A DNA stretch of 64,000 bases from Subtercola boreus (GCF_003399645.1 NZ_NBXD01000019.1:112123-176122); one strand, 5' to 3'. Numbered from the stretch's first letter, positions 17,958 to 27,082 are shown. The notes: a model not told the origin generated them from the sequence alone. Numbers and translations are program-made.

Positions 17958-18518
17958 GTGGGCTTCTTCGACACGCTCGGCGAAGACCTCGCCACAGCGA
18001 TGAGGCGCGACCCCGCCGCTCGGTCGCGCCTCGAAGTGTTGGTCGGGTACTCCGGCATGCATGCGCTCTGGATGCACAGGCTCACCCATGCGCTCTGGCT
18101 CCGCCCGGGGTTCCGGCTCCCGGCACGTCTGCTGTCGCAGTCGACCCGCTTCCTCACCGGCGTCGAGATCCACCCGGGAGCAGCGATCGGCCGCCGGGTC
18201 TTCATCGACCACGGCATGGGCGTCGTCATCGGCGAGACAGCAGAAGTGGGTGACGACGTGCTCATCTACCACGGCGTCACGCTCGGTGGAGTCGGGCCGA
18301 GAACGGGCCGGCGTCATCCTATCGTCGGCGACGACGTGCTGCTCGGGGCGGGTGCGAAGCTGCTCGGCGCGATCGAGATCGGCAGTGGCAGCGCTGTCGG
18401 CGCCAATGCCGTCGTGCTGCAGGATGCTCCACCGAACTCGCTCGTCGTCGGAATACCCGCAACCGTGACGCCGAGAGCCCCCCACCGGTCTTCCGGAGGG
18501 GGGCTCCCGAGTCGGTGA
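17958..18518 (+). CDS. cysE: Serine O-acetyltransferase
   Basis: 186 residues, short actinobacterial form. Helical N-terminus ([13 protein letters not shown]), then left-handed beta-helix hexapeptide repeats with the catalytic [30 protein letters not shown] and [11 protein letters not shown]. It acetylates serine with acetyl-CoA. The start is GTG, 8 nt after the cysK stop, with no clear ribosome site, so translation is probably coupled. The C-terminal [12 protein letters not shown] is encoded by a strong hairpin and lacks the usual terminal Ile that docks into CysK. Confidence 0.92.
   Translation: MGFFDTLGEDLATAMRRDPAARSRLEVLVGYSGMHALWMHRLTHALWLRPGFRLPARLLSQSTRFLTGVEIHPGAAIGRRVFIDHGMGVVIGETAEVGDDVLIYHGVTLGGVGPRTGRRHPIVGDDVLLGAGAKLLGAIEIGSGSAVGANAVVLQDAPPNSLVVGIPATVTPRAPHRSSGGGLPSR
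18475..18506 (+). terminator. Hairpin inside the 3' end of cysE
   Basis: GAGCCCCCC/GGGGGGCTC 9-bp outer stem, one A-A mismatch, then CCGG/CCGG and a TCTT loop. It ends 10 nt before the cysE stop codon and has no T-tract. It may end the cysK-cysE transcript or protect its 3' end. Confidence 0.4.
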
Positions 18519-18525
18519 CGGGTCG

Positions 18526-18687
18526 TCAGACCTTCCGGCCGGTGATGAACCGGAGCAGGAAGACGATCAGGGCGATGACGAGCAGCACGACGCCGACCCA
18601 GATCAGGAAGCTGAGCGACGAGGAGACGCCGCCGGTGATGAGCAGAATGACCGCGATGACCGCGATGATCGCTACGAGAATGTTCAT
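18526..18687 (-). CDS. Small hydrophobic membrane protein (53 residues)
   Basis: 53-residue frame starting MNILVAIIAVIAVILLITGG and ending RFITGRKV, with two membrane segments (about 2-20 and 28-46) split by a short SSSLS turn. The ATG has a good AGGGG ribosome site at 7 nt. Short double-helix proteins of this sort are common and conserved in actinobacteria (DUF6131-like), with unknown function. Not linked to cysE (convergent) or the downstream AraC gene. Confidence 0.75.
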   Translation of the reverse strand: MNILVAIIAVIAVILLITGGVSSSLSFLIWVGVVLLVIALIVFLLRFITGRKV

Positions 18688-18758
18688 AGGAGTACCCCTC
18701 TTGCGTTGAGTGCGGCGAGTGCCGCAGAACGACTCTATCGCCGCTCAGCCCGAGAGGC

Positions 18759-19733
18759 TCAGCCCAGGAGGCTCAGCCGGGTCTCGGGCTGCTCGAGCAG
18801 GGGTGTGCCCGCCAGCAGTTCTCGCGGGGTGATGCCGTACGTCGTCCGGAGGGCGTAGCGCAGTTCCTTCACACTCGAGAACCCGGCCTGCAGCGCGATG
18901 TCGGCGACCGACCGCGGGGCCTGCGACGCGAGCCGCATCGCCTCGAGAGCAGATTCGAGGCGCTTCGCCCGGATGGCCTCGGCCGGCCCGAACCCCCGTG
19001 AACTGAAGCTCCGCTGCAGGTGCCGCAACGACACGTTCAGGGTCTCGGCAAGCACCGGGGGCGTGAAGTCGGGGTCGGAGGAGTTTCGTGCGATGAGCGC
19101 CTCGGCCCGCGCACGCAGCCCCTCAGAGAACGAGGCCGAATCCATGCGGTAGCCGGAGTCTTCGATGAAGAGGCCCGCCATGAGCTGGGCGAGCACCGTC
19201 GAGACCGGGCCGGGCGGGGTCGACGTGACGCCGGCCGCCGTCAGTTCGTCCATCAGCGCGAGAACGAACGACAGCGCGGGGCGCCTGAGCCGGCCGGACT
19301 CCGAGAAGCCGCCGATGTCATCCCGAACAGTGACACCGAGCGTCGCGAGGCGGTCCCGGTGCATTGTCACCATCGCAATGCGCGCCTTCACCGAACAGGA
19401 TGCGGAGACGCTGTTCCAGCCTGCCATGTAGCCCGCGCTGCCGGCCTCGAAGTGGAAGGTGCCGCCTTCTCCGTAGAGATCGTAGACTCCGTGCCTGACG
19501 AAGACGACGCTCACGTAGTCCCGCTGCTCGACGCCGTTCTCGGGCGGGGAGATCGACACCGGCGTGTGGGCGACATCGGAGACCGCCACACCCGGCAACG
19601 TCCACCGCCTGCCCCGCAGATGGAATTCGTCCGGCTCGTCGGACACCAGGTAGCCACCGAGCTCTTTCAGGCCATCACGGCCGTCGAACATCCAGCGCAC
19701 CGGCCTGAGGTCGGAGCAATCGGGTTCATCCAT
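18759..19733 (-). CDS. AraC family transcriptional regulator
   Basis: 324 residues. An N-terminal cupin-like sensor domain (about 25-200) is followed by a C-terminal double helix-turn-helix (about 215-315): VLAETLNVSLRHLQRSFSSRGFGPAEAIRAKRLE, then ADIALQAGFSSVKELRYALRTTYGITPRELL. The layout matches NphR/FeaR-like regulators that respond to aromatic or amine compounds. The start has AGGA at 5-6 nt. It is divergent from the LuxR-type gene across about 200 bp, and the effector is not evident from the neighbours. Confidence 0.88.
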   Translation of the reverse strand: MDEPDCSDLRPVRWMFDGRDGLKELGGYLVSDEPDEFHLRGRRWTLPGVAVSDVAHTPVSISPPENGVEQRDYVSVVFVRHGVYDLYGEGGTFHFEAGSAGYMAGWNSVSASCSVKARIAMVTMHRDRLATLGVTVRDDIGGFSESGRLRRPALSFVLALMDELTAAGVTSTPPGPVSTVLAQLMAGLFIEDSGYRMDSASFSEGLRARAEALIARNSSDPDFTPPVLAETLNVSLRHLQRSFSSRGFGPAEAIRAKRLESALEAMRLASQAPRSVADIALQAGFSSVKELRYALRTTYGITPRELLAGTPLLEQPETRLSLLG

Positions 19734-19935
19734 GCTGTTCCTGCCTTCGCCCCTCGCGAACTCGGTACCGTCGAACCCCTCTGCTCTCAGGTTACCCCCA
19801 GCGCCACGTTTCTGACCACCTGCGACTGCGAGCCTCCCCCTCTCGGAGGGCCCCGGACGGCCCGACGGAGAATGTTGTCACCTCGCTCTGGTCCCGTAAC
19901 GGCGGCAGATCACCCGAGAGGAAGGTGGGTTCACG
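19734..19935. other. Divergent intergenic region, araC-type gene / LuxR-type gene
   Basis: About 200 bp with no coding frame. A GAGGAAGGTGG ribosome site for the rightward gene ends about 8 nt before its ATG. I see no perfect palindrome or clear -10/-35 pair. Confidence 0.4.
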
Positions 19936-20700
19936 ATGACACACACTCGTTCCCTGGTCGTGCTCGACGACCGGCCGGTTCTCGTCGACGGCATCGTGCG
20001 CGTCGCTCAGTTCACCTACCCCGACCTGCACGTCGACACGGTGGTCGTCGACACGGTGGTCGGCGACACAGTGGTCGGCGACACGGATGCCGCCGGGGCC
20101 GGCCGGGTCGTCGTGCTGGGCGGCGCCCAGCTCGATGCGTGCCCCGGCTCCGAACAGTTCCGCGCCATCGTGTCGTCGGGAGCCACGGTGATCGCCCTGG
20201 TCGACACCCGACCCTCGACCGATGTGTACGAGCTCCGGGAAGCCGGGGTGAGTGTCTTCGTCTGCATCTCGGAGGGTATGAACGAGCTGCTCCGGGCCAT
20301 CGATCGCGCTTTCTCGGGCGAGACGCACCTCTCGCCCGACGCCGAGGTGCTGTTCTCCCAGCCCAACAGGGTCGTGCCGCGGATCAGTCCCCGCGAACGC
20401 CAGATCGTGCTGCTCTACCTCTCGGAGAACGACTGGAGCGTCGACGACGTCGCCGGCTTCCTGCAGATCAGCTCGCAGACCGTGCGTTCCCACCTGGCTC
20501 GCCTCCGCAGCCACTTCACCGCTGCCGGGTTCCGCGTGCACAACCGCCTCGAACTGCGGCAGACGCTGGTCGACGTCGGCATCATCGACGTGACCACCAC
20601 GGCCCACCCCTACGCCCTACCGGCGGCGCAGGCAGATCCCCGCGCCGTCTCCCGGTTCCACTACGTCGGCGACTCCGCCTTCCGAACGAAGGTCGGCTGA
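19936..20700 (+). CDS. LuxR-family response regulator with degenerate receiver
   Basis: 254 residues. The N-terminal part looks like a receiver (LVVLDDRPVLVDGIVRVAQF) but the position that normally carries the phosphorylated Asp reads VVVLGGAQL, and the conserved Lys near SVFVCISEG is missing, so phosphorylation is unlikely. The C-terminal LuxR helix-turn-helix is intact (about 150-200: ISPRERQIVLLYLSE and ISSQTVRSHLARLRSHF). A run of tandem repeats (VVDT-VVGDT-VVGDT) sits after strand 2. No histidine kinase is adjacent. Probably an atypical, ligand- or protein-controlled regulator. Confidence 0.8.
   Translation: MTHTRSLVVLDDRPVLVDGIVRVAQFTYPDLHVDTVVVDTVVGDTVVGDTDAAGAGRVVVLGGAQLDACPGSEQFRAIVSSGATVIALVDTRPSTDVYELREAGVSVFVCISEGMNELLRAIDRAFSGETHLSPDAEVLFSQPNRVVPRISPRERQIVLLYLSENDWSVDDVAGFLQISSQTVRSHLARLRSHFTAAGFRVHNRLELRQTLVDVGIIDVTTTAHPYALPAAQADPRAVSRFHYVGDSAFRTKVG
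20035..20079 (+). repeat. Three in-frame 15-bp tandem repeats in the LuxR-type gene
   Basis: Units GACACGGTGGTCGTC, GACACGGTGGTCGGC and GACACAGTGGTCGGC at 20035, 20050 and 20065, encoding D-T-V-V-(V/G), followed by a partial fourth unit. Copy number could vary between strains without a frameshift. Confidence 0.85.
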
Positions 20701-20721
20701 CAGCATCCAGCCCGTACCGAT

Positions 20722-20727
20722 TAGCAT
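20722..20727 (+). promoter_or_regulatory. -10 hexamer of the UBP zinc-finger gene
   Basis: TAGCAT, seven bases (CGGAGAC) before the ATG at 20735. GGAG in the spacer is too close to work as a normal ribosome site. Confidence 0.45.
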
Positions 20728-20734
20728 CGGAGAC

Positions 20735-21082
20735 ATGAGCGTTTTCAAGGGCATCGACACCGGCGTCGCACCGAGCGGCCCGGGGTGCGGCGACTGTGAT
20801 GCCGACGGGAGTTGGTGGTTCCACCTGAGGCGCTGCGCCCAGTGCGGCCACATCGGCTGCTGCGACGATTCCCTGGGAAAACATGCCACGGCGCACAACC
20901 GCGAGACCGGGCATCCGATCATCCAGAGCTACGAACCGGACGAGACGTGGATGTTCGACTATCGCATCGACGCCCTGGTCGACGGGCCGCAGCTCGCACC
21001 CCCGACCCACCACCCCCTCGCCCAGCCGACGCCGGGCCCGGCTGACCGTCTGCCCGCCGATTGGGTCCAGCAACTGAGCTGA
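20735..21082 (+). CDS. UBP-type zinc-finger protein
   Basis: 115 residues. Zinc ligands GCGDC (about 18-22), RRCAQCGHIGCCDD (about 33-46), HATAHNRETGHP (about 50-61) form a ZnF-UBP domain like those in eukaryotic deubiquitinases, found alone in many actinobacteria. The bacterial role is unknown; eukaryotic members bind the free C-terminal Gly-Gly of ubiquitin. The last 35 residues are proline-rich. TAGCAT lies 7 nt before the ATG with CGGAGAC between, so it may be leaderless. Confidence 0.88.
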   Translation: MSVFKGIDTGVAPSGPGCGDCDADGSWWFHLRRCAQCGHIGCCDDSLGKHATAHNRETGHPIIQSYEPDETWMFDYRIDALVDGPQLAPPTHHPLAQPTPGPADRLPADWVQQLS

Positions 21083-21111
21083 GCCGTGCGGTCAGGCCGT
21101 CGGCCTCGATC

Positions 21112-21130
21112 AGCCGGGGGCGCCCCGGCT
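21112..21130. terminator. Hairpin between convergent UBP-finger gene and ppc
   Basis: AGCCGGGG (21112-21119) and CCCCGGCT (21123-21130), an 8-bp perfect stem with a 3-nt loop, overlapping the ppc stop codon. No T-tract on either side. Confidence 0.4.
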
Positions 21131-23813
21131 AGCCGGTGTTCTGCAGGCCGGCAGCCACACCGTTGACGGCGAGCAGCAGCAACCGGTGCGGTTCGTCGAG
21201 CGGGTCGGCGCTGCCGGATGCCCGGATGTCGCGAAGAGCACGCAGCTGCAGCAGCGACAGCGCATCGACGTAAGGGCTTCGCAGGCGCACGGCCCGGCGG
21301 AGCACCGGGCGCCCCTCGAGCAGTTCGGAGTGCCCGGTGGTCTGCTGCACCCACTCACGGGTCAGCGCCATCTCCTCGAGCACCAGCTCGGCCAGGTCGT
21401 TCCGGTCGCCGAGCGCGAGGTACCGCTTCGCGAGGCGCAGATCGGTCTTGGCGAGCGACATCTCGACGTTGTCGATCATCGCCGTGAACAGCGGCCAGCG
21501 TGCGTAGGCGTCTCTTAGCACGCCTACGTCGCCAACCGCAGCGAGCGCCGACCCGAGCCCGAACCAGCCGGTGAGGTTGATGCGGGCCTGGGTCCAGGCG
21601 AACACCCAGGGAATGGCGCGCAGGTCTTCCAGCGACTCGATCGAGAGTCCCCGCCGGGCGGGGCGGGAGCCGAGGGCGAGCAGCCCGACTTCTTCGAGCG
21701 GGGTGACCTGTGCGAACCAGGGCGCAAAACCCTCGCTCTTGATGAGTTCGTAGAAGCGGTCGCGGGAGCGGGCATCCATCGTCGTCGCGACCGCTTCGAA
21801 ATCGTCGGTCGCCGCCTGGTTCGCCTCTTCGTTCGACGGGCTCGAGGCCAGCAGGGTCGCCGCCGCCATCTGCTCGATGTGCCGTGCTGCGATGGTCTTG
21901 TCGCCGTACTGCGCGAAGATCACCTCACCCTGTTCGGTGAGCTTGAAGCGGCCCTCGACCGATCCGGGGGGCTGGGCGAGCACCGCCTCGTTCGCCGGGC
22001 CGCCCCCGCGGCCGAGCGCTCCGCCGCGGCCGTGGAACAGGGTGAGCTCGATGTCATTGTCGACGGCCCACTGGGAGATGCGCTGCTGGGCGGAGTACAG
22101 CGCCAGGGTCGCCGAGACCGGGCCGACGTCCTTCGAGGAGTCGGAGTAGCCGAGCATCACCTCGAGCTTTCGCCCGGTTGCCGCGAGACGCGCCTTGACC
22201 GCGGGCAGCTCGACCATCTCGGCGAGGATGCTCGTGCTCGCGGCGAGGTCGTCGAACGTCTCGAACAGCGGAACCGCATCGAGCACCGGAGCCGCCTCCG
22301 GCGTACCCATCGCCGCCTCCGCCAGCTCGTAGACCGTGGCGAGATCGGCCGAGGACTGGGTGAACGAGACGATGTACCGCCTCGACGACTTCTGGCCGTA
22401 GCGACGTTGCAGAAAGGCGATGGTGCGGTAGACGTCGAGCACCTCGACGGTCATCTCACTGAGCTCTCCGCCCGCTCTCACCTCGGCGAGCGCCTCGCGG
22501 TGCACCTTCGAGTGCTGCCTGACCTCGAGCTCTGCGAGATGGAAGCCGAACGTCTCGACCTGCCAGATGAGCGCCTGCAGTTCCCCGTTCGCGCTGCGCA
22601 CGGCGCCGGCGCCCTGCAGGGACTCCTGGATGACGCGCAGGTCTTCGAGCAGTTCCTCCGGATTCGCGTATCCCAGGTCGGCATCGCGGCGGCGCGTCGC
22701 CGCGATGCGTTCGGCGACGACGAGCAGCACGCGGCGGTGCGGTTCGTTCGGAGCTCGGGTGCCGACGAGTGCCGTCACCTCGCCCGCGAAGCTGCGCTGC
22801 GTCTCCCAGAGCCCCTTCAGCGCCCGGCTCGCCGGGGTGTCGGCCTCATCGAGGGTGAGGGTTCGGCCGATGCGGGTGGCGACGTGTTCGAGGCCGAGCA
22901 GAATGTGCTCCGACAGGATGGCGGCGGCCTGTTTGGTGACCGCTGCCGTCACGAACGGGTTGCCGTCACGGTCGGCCGCGATCCAGCTGCCGAGGCGGAG
23001 GAACGCGGGCGCTTCGGCGGGCCGGGCTCCGGCGATGTTTCCAAGCAGCCAGTCGTCGAGCATCCGGTACACCTTCGGCACCACCTCGAAGAGCGTCTGG
23101 TCGAAGATGCTCATGGCGGTTCGCACCTCGTCGAGCGGGGTGGGGCGGGTCGTTCGAAGCGGCGAGGTTCGCCAGAGCACGTCGATCTCCTCGAGCAGGC
23201 GGCGGTCGTTCTCGGCGGCCGGCAGCGACTCGGGCACCAGCTGGTCGCGACCCTCGAGCAGCTCACTGATGCGACGGATTCCGGATGCCACGGCACGGCG
23301 ACGCGCCTCCGTCGGGTGGGCGGTGAGTACCGGGTGAAAGCGCAGCGCCTGCAGCCGCTCGGCCGTCTCCTCGGTGCCGACCTCGGCCACGAGCTTCTCG
23401 ATGGCGGCCGGGAGGGAGTCTTTCGCGGCCGTCGTGCCCGCAGCATCCCGAGCCCTCAGCACCCGCACCCGGTGGTGCTCTTCGGCGAGATTCGACAGAT
23501 GGAAGTAGCAGGTGAAGGCACGGGCGACCTGCTCGGCGCGCTCGGGCGTGAACGCGTCGACAAGGCGTTCGGCATCTTCGATCGAGACCCCGGCTTCGCT
23601 CTCGTAGGCGGCGATAGTCAGCGCACGGAGCTTCTCGACGTCGTCGAGCAACCCGGCACCACCGGCCTCGGTGAGCACCCGGCCGAGCAGGGCTCCGAGG
23701 AGCCGAACGTCGCGTCTCAGGTCTTCGTCGACCTCGTCGCGGGTGCTCCGTCTCGAAAGATCGGTCGAACGGGCATGCGTCGCGGGGTCTGGGCTCGTGC
23801 TCACAGAGATCAC
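21129..23813 (-). CDS. ppc: Phosphoenolpyruvate carboxylase
   Basis: 894 residues, full length. Catalytic His in LTAHPTEARRR (about 163-173), second signature GYSDSSKDVG (about 552-561), glycine-rich loop FHGRGGALGRGGGPA (about 583-597), and the C-terminal QNTG that ends bacterial PEPC. It carboxylates PEP to oxaloacetate to refill the TCA cycle. Two GTG starts are possible: 23813, or codon 4 at 23804, which has TAGCGT exactly 7 nt upstream and fits a leaderless mRNA. It sits back to back with the membrane serine protease. Confidence 0.95.
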   Translation of the reverse strand: MISVSTSPDPATHARSTDLSRRSTRDEVDEDLRRDVRLLGALLGRVLTEAGGAGLLDDVEKLRALTIAAYESEAGVSIEDAERLVDAFTPERAEQVARAFTCYFHLSNLAEEHHRVRVLRARDAAGTTAAKDSLPAAIEKLVAEVGTEETAERLQALRFHPVLTAHPTEARRRAVASGIRRISELLEGRDQLVPESLPAAENDRRLLEEIDVLWRTSPLRTTRPTPLDEVRTAMSIFDQTLFEVVPKVYRMLDDWLLGNIAGARPAEAPAFLRLGSWIAADRDGNPFVTAAVTKQAAAILSEHILLGLEHVATRIGRTLTLDEADTPASRALKGLWETQRSFAGEVTALVGTRAPNEPHRRVLLVVAERIAATRRRDADLGYANPEELLEDLRVIQESLQGAGAVRSANGELQALIWQVETFGFHLAELEVRQHSKVHREALAEVRAGGELSEMTVEVLDVYRTIAFLQRRYGQKSSRRYIVSFTQSSADLATVYELAEAAMGTPEAAPVLDAVPLFETFDDLAASTSILAEMVELPAVKARLAATGRKLEVMLGYSDSSKDVGPVSATLALYSAQQRISQWAVDNDIELTLFHGRGGALGRGGGPANEAVLAQPPGSVEGRFKLTEQGEVIFAQYGDKTIAARHIEQMAAATLLASSPSNEEANQAATDDFEAVATTMDARSRDRFYELIKSEGFAPWFAQVTPLEEVGLLALGSRPARRGLSIESLEDLRAIPWVFAWTQARINLTGWFGLGSALAAVGDVGVLRDAYARWPLFTAMIDNVEMSLAKTDLRLAKRYLALGDRNDLAELVLEEMALTREWVQQTTGHSELLEGRPVLRRAVRLRSPYVDALSLLQLRALRDIRASGSADPLDEPHRLLLLAVNGVAAGLQNTG

Positions 23814-23922
23814 GCTAGCGCGAACAGATTGACAGCATGTTTCGAAAGGGCATTCCGAACGGTGCGAGCGACGAACCCGCGGCGCAGCGATCGCTCAGCT
23901 TCGTCCGACAGATTGAGAACCT

Positions 23923-25122
23923 ATGGAACTCGCCGTCGATCTCGTTCTCGCCGTCGCGGCACTGATCGCCCTTATCGCGGGCTGGGGTCGCGGTGCGCTG
24001 GTGATGGCGGCATCCCTCGCCGGCATCGTGGTCGGGGCCTGGGTGGCGACCCTCGTGGCGCCGATCGTCGTGACCATGCTCGAAGGCCACGGCTGGACGA
24101 GTTCGCTGCAGCGCTCCATTGCCGCGGGTGTGGTGTTCGTGCTCTGTTTGGTCATCGCCTCCTCTGTGCTCGGATCGCTGGCGCTCGTGGTGCGCCGCAC
24201 CATCGGCCGGGTCAGGGTCGTGCGCGGTCTCGACTCTCTCGGCGGAGCGGCGATGGGCGTGATCGCGTGGGCCGTGGTGGTGTGGCTCGCGGGCGAGTTC
24301 CTGCTGTCGACCGGGCAGCTGCAGGCCACGCAGCTCGTGAACTCCTCGAAGATCGTCTCGACGCTCGACACCCTCGCCCCGGTTCCGGCGACCGAGGCCC
24401 TCGGCACACTCGACGGTGCGCTCGGCAGCGCCGGCTTCCCCACCGTGTTCGCCGACGGCGCGGAGATCATCGCCGGAGCGCAGGCTCCCGACAACTCCGT
24501 GCCGGGCGCCGTCGACAATGCCTCGGGCGGGGTCGTCAAGATCCTGTCGTCGGCGCCGAACTGCAACACCGACGCCGAGGGCAGCGGCTGGGTGGTCGCG
24601 GGCGACCGCATCATCACCAACGCCCATGTCGTCGCCGGCAGCAGCGAGATCTTCGCGCAGGTCGAGGGTTCTGGCGCTCTGCTCCCCGCGCGACTCGTCG
24701 TCTACGACCCCGAACGCGACCTGGCGGTACTCGCGGTGCCAGACCTCGGCGTGACGCCGCTCTCCCTCGGAACCGACCTCGGGGCATCCGACCCGGCGGT
24801 GGTTGCCGGCTACCCCGAGAACGGTCCCTTCACGACGGCGACGGCTCGCGTCCGCCAGGTCGTGCAGGCCACCGGGCTCGACATCTACGGCCAACAGAAC
24901 GTGACCCGCGAGGTGTACTCGCTGCGCGGAACCGTGCTGCCCGGCAACTCGGGCGGACCGCTCTTCGACACCGCGGGCAACGTGGTGGGCGTCGTCTTCG
25001 CGCGCTCGACCACCGACTCCGACACGGGCTATGCGATGACGCTCGACGAGATCGCGCCCGTCGTCTCTGCCGCTTCAGGCGCCTCCGAAGCCATCAGCTC
25101 GGGCGCCTGCCAGACCGAGTAG
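23923..25122 (+). CDS. MarP-like membrane serine protease
   Basis: 399 residues. Four hydrophobic segments at the N-terminus (about 5-140) form a CvpA-like membrane domain, followed by an extracytoplasmic chymotrypsin-fold protease. Catalytic triad: His in ITNAHVV (about 240), Asp in PERDLAVLAV (about 268) and Ser in LPGNSGGPLFD (about 345). The paired Cys (CNTD near the N-terminus of the protease and Cys near the C-terminus) could form the disulfide that tunes mycobacterial MarP. MarP supports acid and oxidative stress survival. The divergent ppc gene suggests no functional link. Confidence 0.88.
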   Translation: MELAVDLVLAVAALIALIAGWGRGALVMAASLAGIVVGAWVATLVAPIVVTMLEGHGWTSSLQRSIAAGVVFVLCLVIASSVLGSLALVVRRTIGRVRVVRGLDSLGGAAMGVIAWAVVVWLAGEFLLSTGQLQATQLVNSSKIVSTLDTLAPVPATEALGTLDGALGSAGFPTVFADGAEIIAGAQAPDNSVPGAVDNASGGVVKILSSAPNCNTDAEGSGWVVAGDRIITNAHVVAGSSEIFAQVEGSGALLPARLVVYDPERDLAVLAVPDLGVTPLSLGTDLGASDPAVVAGYPENGPFTTATARVRQVVQATGLDIYGQQNVTREVYSLRGTVLPGNSGGPLFDTAGNVVGVVFARSTTDSDTGYAMTLDEIAPVVSAASGASEAISSGACQTE

Positions 25123-25138
25123 CGCCCTCGCCGCCGGG

Positions 25139-26560
25139 TCAGGCGTCCCAGGCGAGGCGGAGGCCGTTGCGTGCCGCCGCCCTGCGCACCCGGTCGTGCA
25201 GGTGGGCCGAGGCATCCGGGGCCGACGGATGCACGCTCACCCCCTCCTCGGAGACGAGCACGCCACCGACGAACACCTTCTTCAGGTTGCGCAGGCCGCA
25301 GGCGAACGCGTACGCCGCCACCACGTTCCAGACCGGCCCGGTGTCGGGCGAGGTCGGATCGACCACCACGAAGTCCGCGAACTTGCCGACCTCGAGGCTG
25401 CCGACCCGGTCTGCCACGCCGAGCGCCTCCGCGGAACCGAGGGTGTGCATCCGGAGCATCTCTGCGGGGCCGAGGATCGAGGCGTCCCGGTGCACGGCAC
25501 GCTGGGTGTACATGCCGATGCGCATGTTCTGGAACGCGTCGGACACGTCTGTGCACGACTGATCGTCGAGACCGACACCGATCGGCATACCGAGGTCGCG
25601 GTAGCGCGGAATGTCGGCGACGCCCGAGCCGAGCCGGCCGTTCGAGGTCGGCTGCCACACCATGCCGCTGCCCGAGCGTGCGGCGGTCTCGGCCATCCGG
25701 GCATCCGGATGCACGAAATGCCCGAAGAGAAAACCGTCCCTGAACGCACCCGCGTCTTCGTACCAGCGGAACTTCTCGCGCTGCTGATCGAGCGCCTCGC
25801 TGGTCTCGAGGAAGTGCGCCTGGTTGCCGATGCCGTGAGCGTCCATCATGCGGACCTCGTCGCGCGCGGCGCGCTCCTCGGCCGACCACTGCACGGCTCC
25901 GAAGACACTCTGCCCGAGGCTGAGGTCGGCCGGCACTTCTGTGCGCGCGTATTCGACAGCATCCGCGAACACCTCGAACGCCTGCTCGACCCTCTGGAAC
26001 TCACTGTCGACCCGGATCGCGCTCATCGTGCGGAGCCCTGCATCCCGGGCCGCGTCGAACTGACGCTGCAGGTAGCGCTCCGATCGGATCGAGAAGATCT
26101 CGCGGCGGTCCGTCGCAGGGTCGTAGCGCCCGACCACCCGCGAGTCGGTGAAGTTGTAGGCGCTGGTCACGCCGTTGTTCAGAAAGTCGAGGCAGCCGTG
26201 CAGCGTGAACCAGTAGATGTCGTCTTCATCGGCGGCCGAAATGAAGGTCGACTGCTGGCCGACCCAGCCGTAGAGGCTGTCGTCGGGGGTCATGCCGCGC
26301 ATTCCCGAGGTGAAGATGTGGCTGTGCGCCGAAACGAAGCCGGGCGCGACGAAGGCGCCGCCGACGTCGAGCACCTCGCCCTGCGCACCCTGACCCTGCT
26401 GCGGCTCGCCCTCCCCGAGCCCACTGATGCGGCCGTCGCTGCCCACGGTCAGCCACCCCCTGAACCATTCGATGCCGCCGCCCACCGGAATGATCACCGC
26501 ATTCGTGATGGTGAGAACGGTGCGTGACGGGGTGGGGTCATCCATTGGCATGGGTGGCAC
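25139..26560 (-). CDS. Amidohydrolase of the TrzN/AtzB/8-oxoguanine deaminase type
   Basis: 473 residues. TIM-barrel amidohydrolase with metal ligands HSHIF (about 80), AHFLET (about 245), GHF (about 285) and Asp in GVGLDDQSC (about 330), plus the composite beta-domain at both ends. Subtype III members hydrolyse amino- or chloro-substituted rings (triazines, 8-oxoguanine, cytosine analogues). The first Met is followed by two more (MPPMPMDDP), and the MDDP Met may be the true start. It lies 21 nt downstream of a MarR gene in one operon. Substrate unknown. Confidence 0.82.
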   Translation of the reverse strand: MPPMPMDDPTPSRTVLTITNAVIIPVGGGIEWFRGWLTVGSDGRISGLGEGEPQQGQGAQGEVLDVGGAFVAPGFVSAHSHIFTSGMRGMTPDDSLYGWVGQQSTFISAADEDDIYWFTLHGCLDFLNNGVTSAYNFTDSRVVGRYDPATDRREIFSIRSERYLQRQFDAARDAGLRTMSAIRVDSEFQRVEQAFEVFADAVEYARTEVPADLSLGQSVFGAVQWSAEERAARDEVRMMDAHGIGNQAHFLETSEALDQQREKFRWYEDAGAFRDGFLFGHFVHPDARMAETAARSGSGMVWQPTSNGRLGSGVADIPRYRDLGMPIGVGLDDQSCTDVSDAFQNMRIGMYTQRAVHRDASILGPAEMLRMHTLGSAEALGVADRVGSLEVGKFADFVVVDPTSPDTGPVWNVVAAYAFACGLRNLKKVFVGGVLVSEEGVSVHPSAPDASAHLHDRVRRAAARNGLRLAWDA

Positions 26561-26581
26561 GTTACCGAACCGAGAAGTCGG

Positions 26582-27076
26582 TCAGGTTACACGCCGCTCG
26601 CATTCGACGAGCACCGTGCGGAGCGACGCCTCCAGGCGCGCCCGGTCGCGGGCGTCGAGCCCGTCGACCAGCGCCCGTTCGAGGTCGAGCTGGGCGGGCA
26701 GGGCGGCGTCGACGCGAGCCTGCCCCGCCGCGGTCGCCTGCACGGTCACGATCCGCCGGTCGGCGCTCGTGCGCTCGCGGGTCGCGAGTCCGGCGGCCTC
26801 CAGGGCGACAAGACGCTTCGTGATCGAGGCGTTCGATGCGGCCAGCAGCCGGGCGAGGTGCGAGGCCGTGACCGGTTCAGGTGCCCGGCGCACCGCAGAG
26901 AGCACGTCGAACTCGCCGCGGGTGAGCCCGTGGGCGGTGAGCAGTTCGTCGCTGAACAGCGTGACGAGGCGGGCGATCCGCAGAATGCGTCCGACCGTCG
27001 CCATGGGGGTGGTGTCGAGGTCGGGCCGCAGCGCCTGCCAGGAGGATCGGGTGTCATCGAGCAGATCGGTGGTCAT
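26582..27076 (-). CDS. MarR-family transcriptional regulator
   Basis: 164 residues. Winged helix-turn-helix about 50-115: GLTRGEFDVLSAVRRA, TASHLARLLAASNASITKRLVALEAAGLATRERTSADRR, flanked by dimerisation helices. It starts at ATG 27074-27076 directly next to a perfect 16-bp palindrome, so it almost certainly regulates itself and probably the divergent FUSC transporter. It is likely co-transcribed with the amidohydrolase. MarR regulators of this layout sense phenolic or heterocyclic ligands, fitting an amidohydrolase substrate. Confidence 0.9.
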   Translation of the reverse strand: MTTDLLDDTRSSWQALRPDLDTTPMATVGRILRIARLVTLFSDELLTAHGLTRGEFDVLSAVRRAPEPVTASHLARLLAASNASITKRLVALEAAGLATRERTSADRRIVTVQATAAGQARVDAALPAQLDLERALVDGLDARDRARLEASLRTVLVECERRVT

Positions 27077-27082
27077 CCAATT

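Noticed and set aside
21879..25562. 1227-codon forward open frame opposite ppc and across the protease gene
   Set aside because: Composition is that of an antisense shadow and it covers two well-recognised genes.
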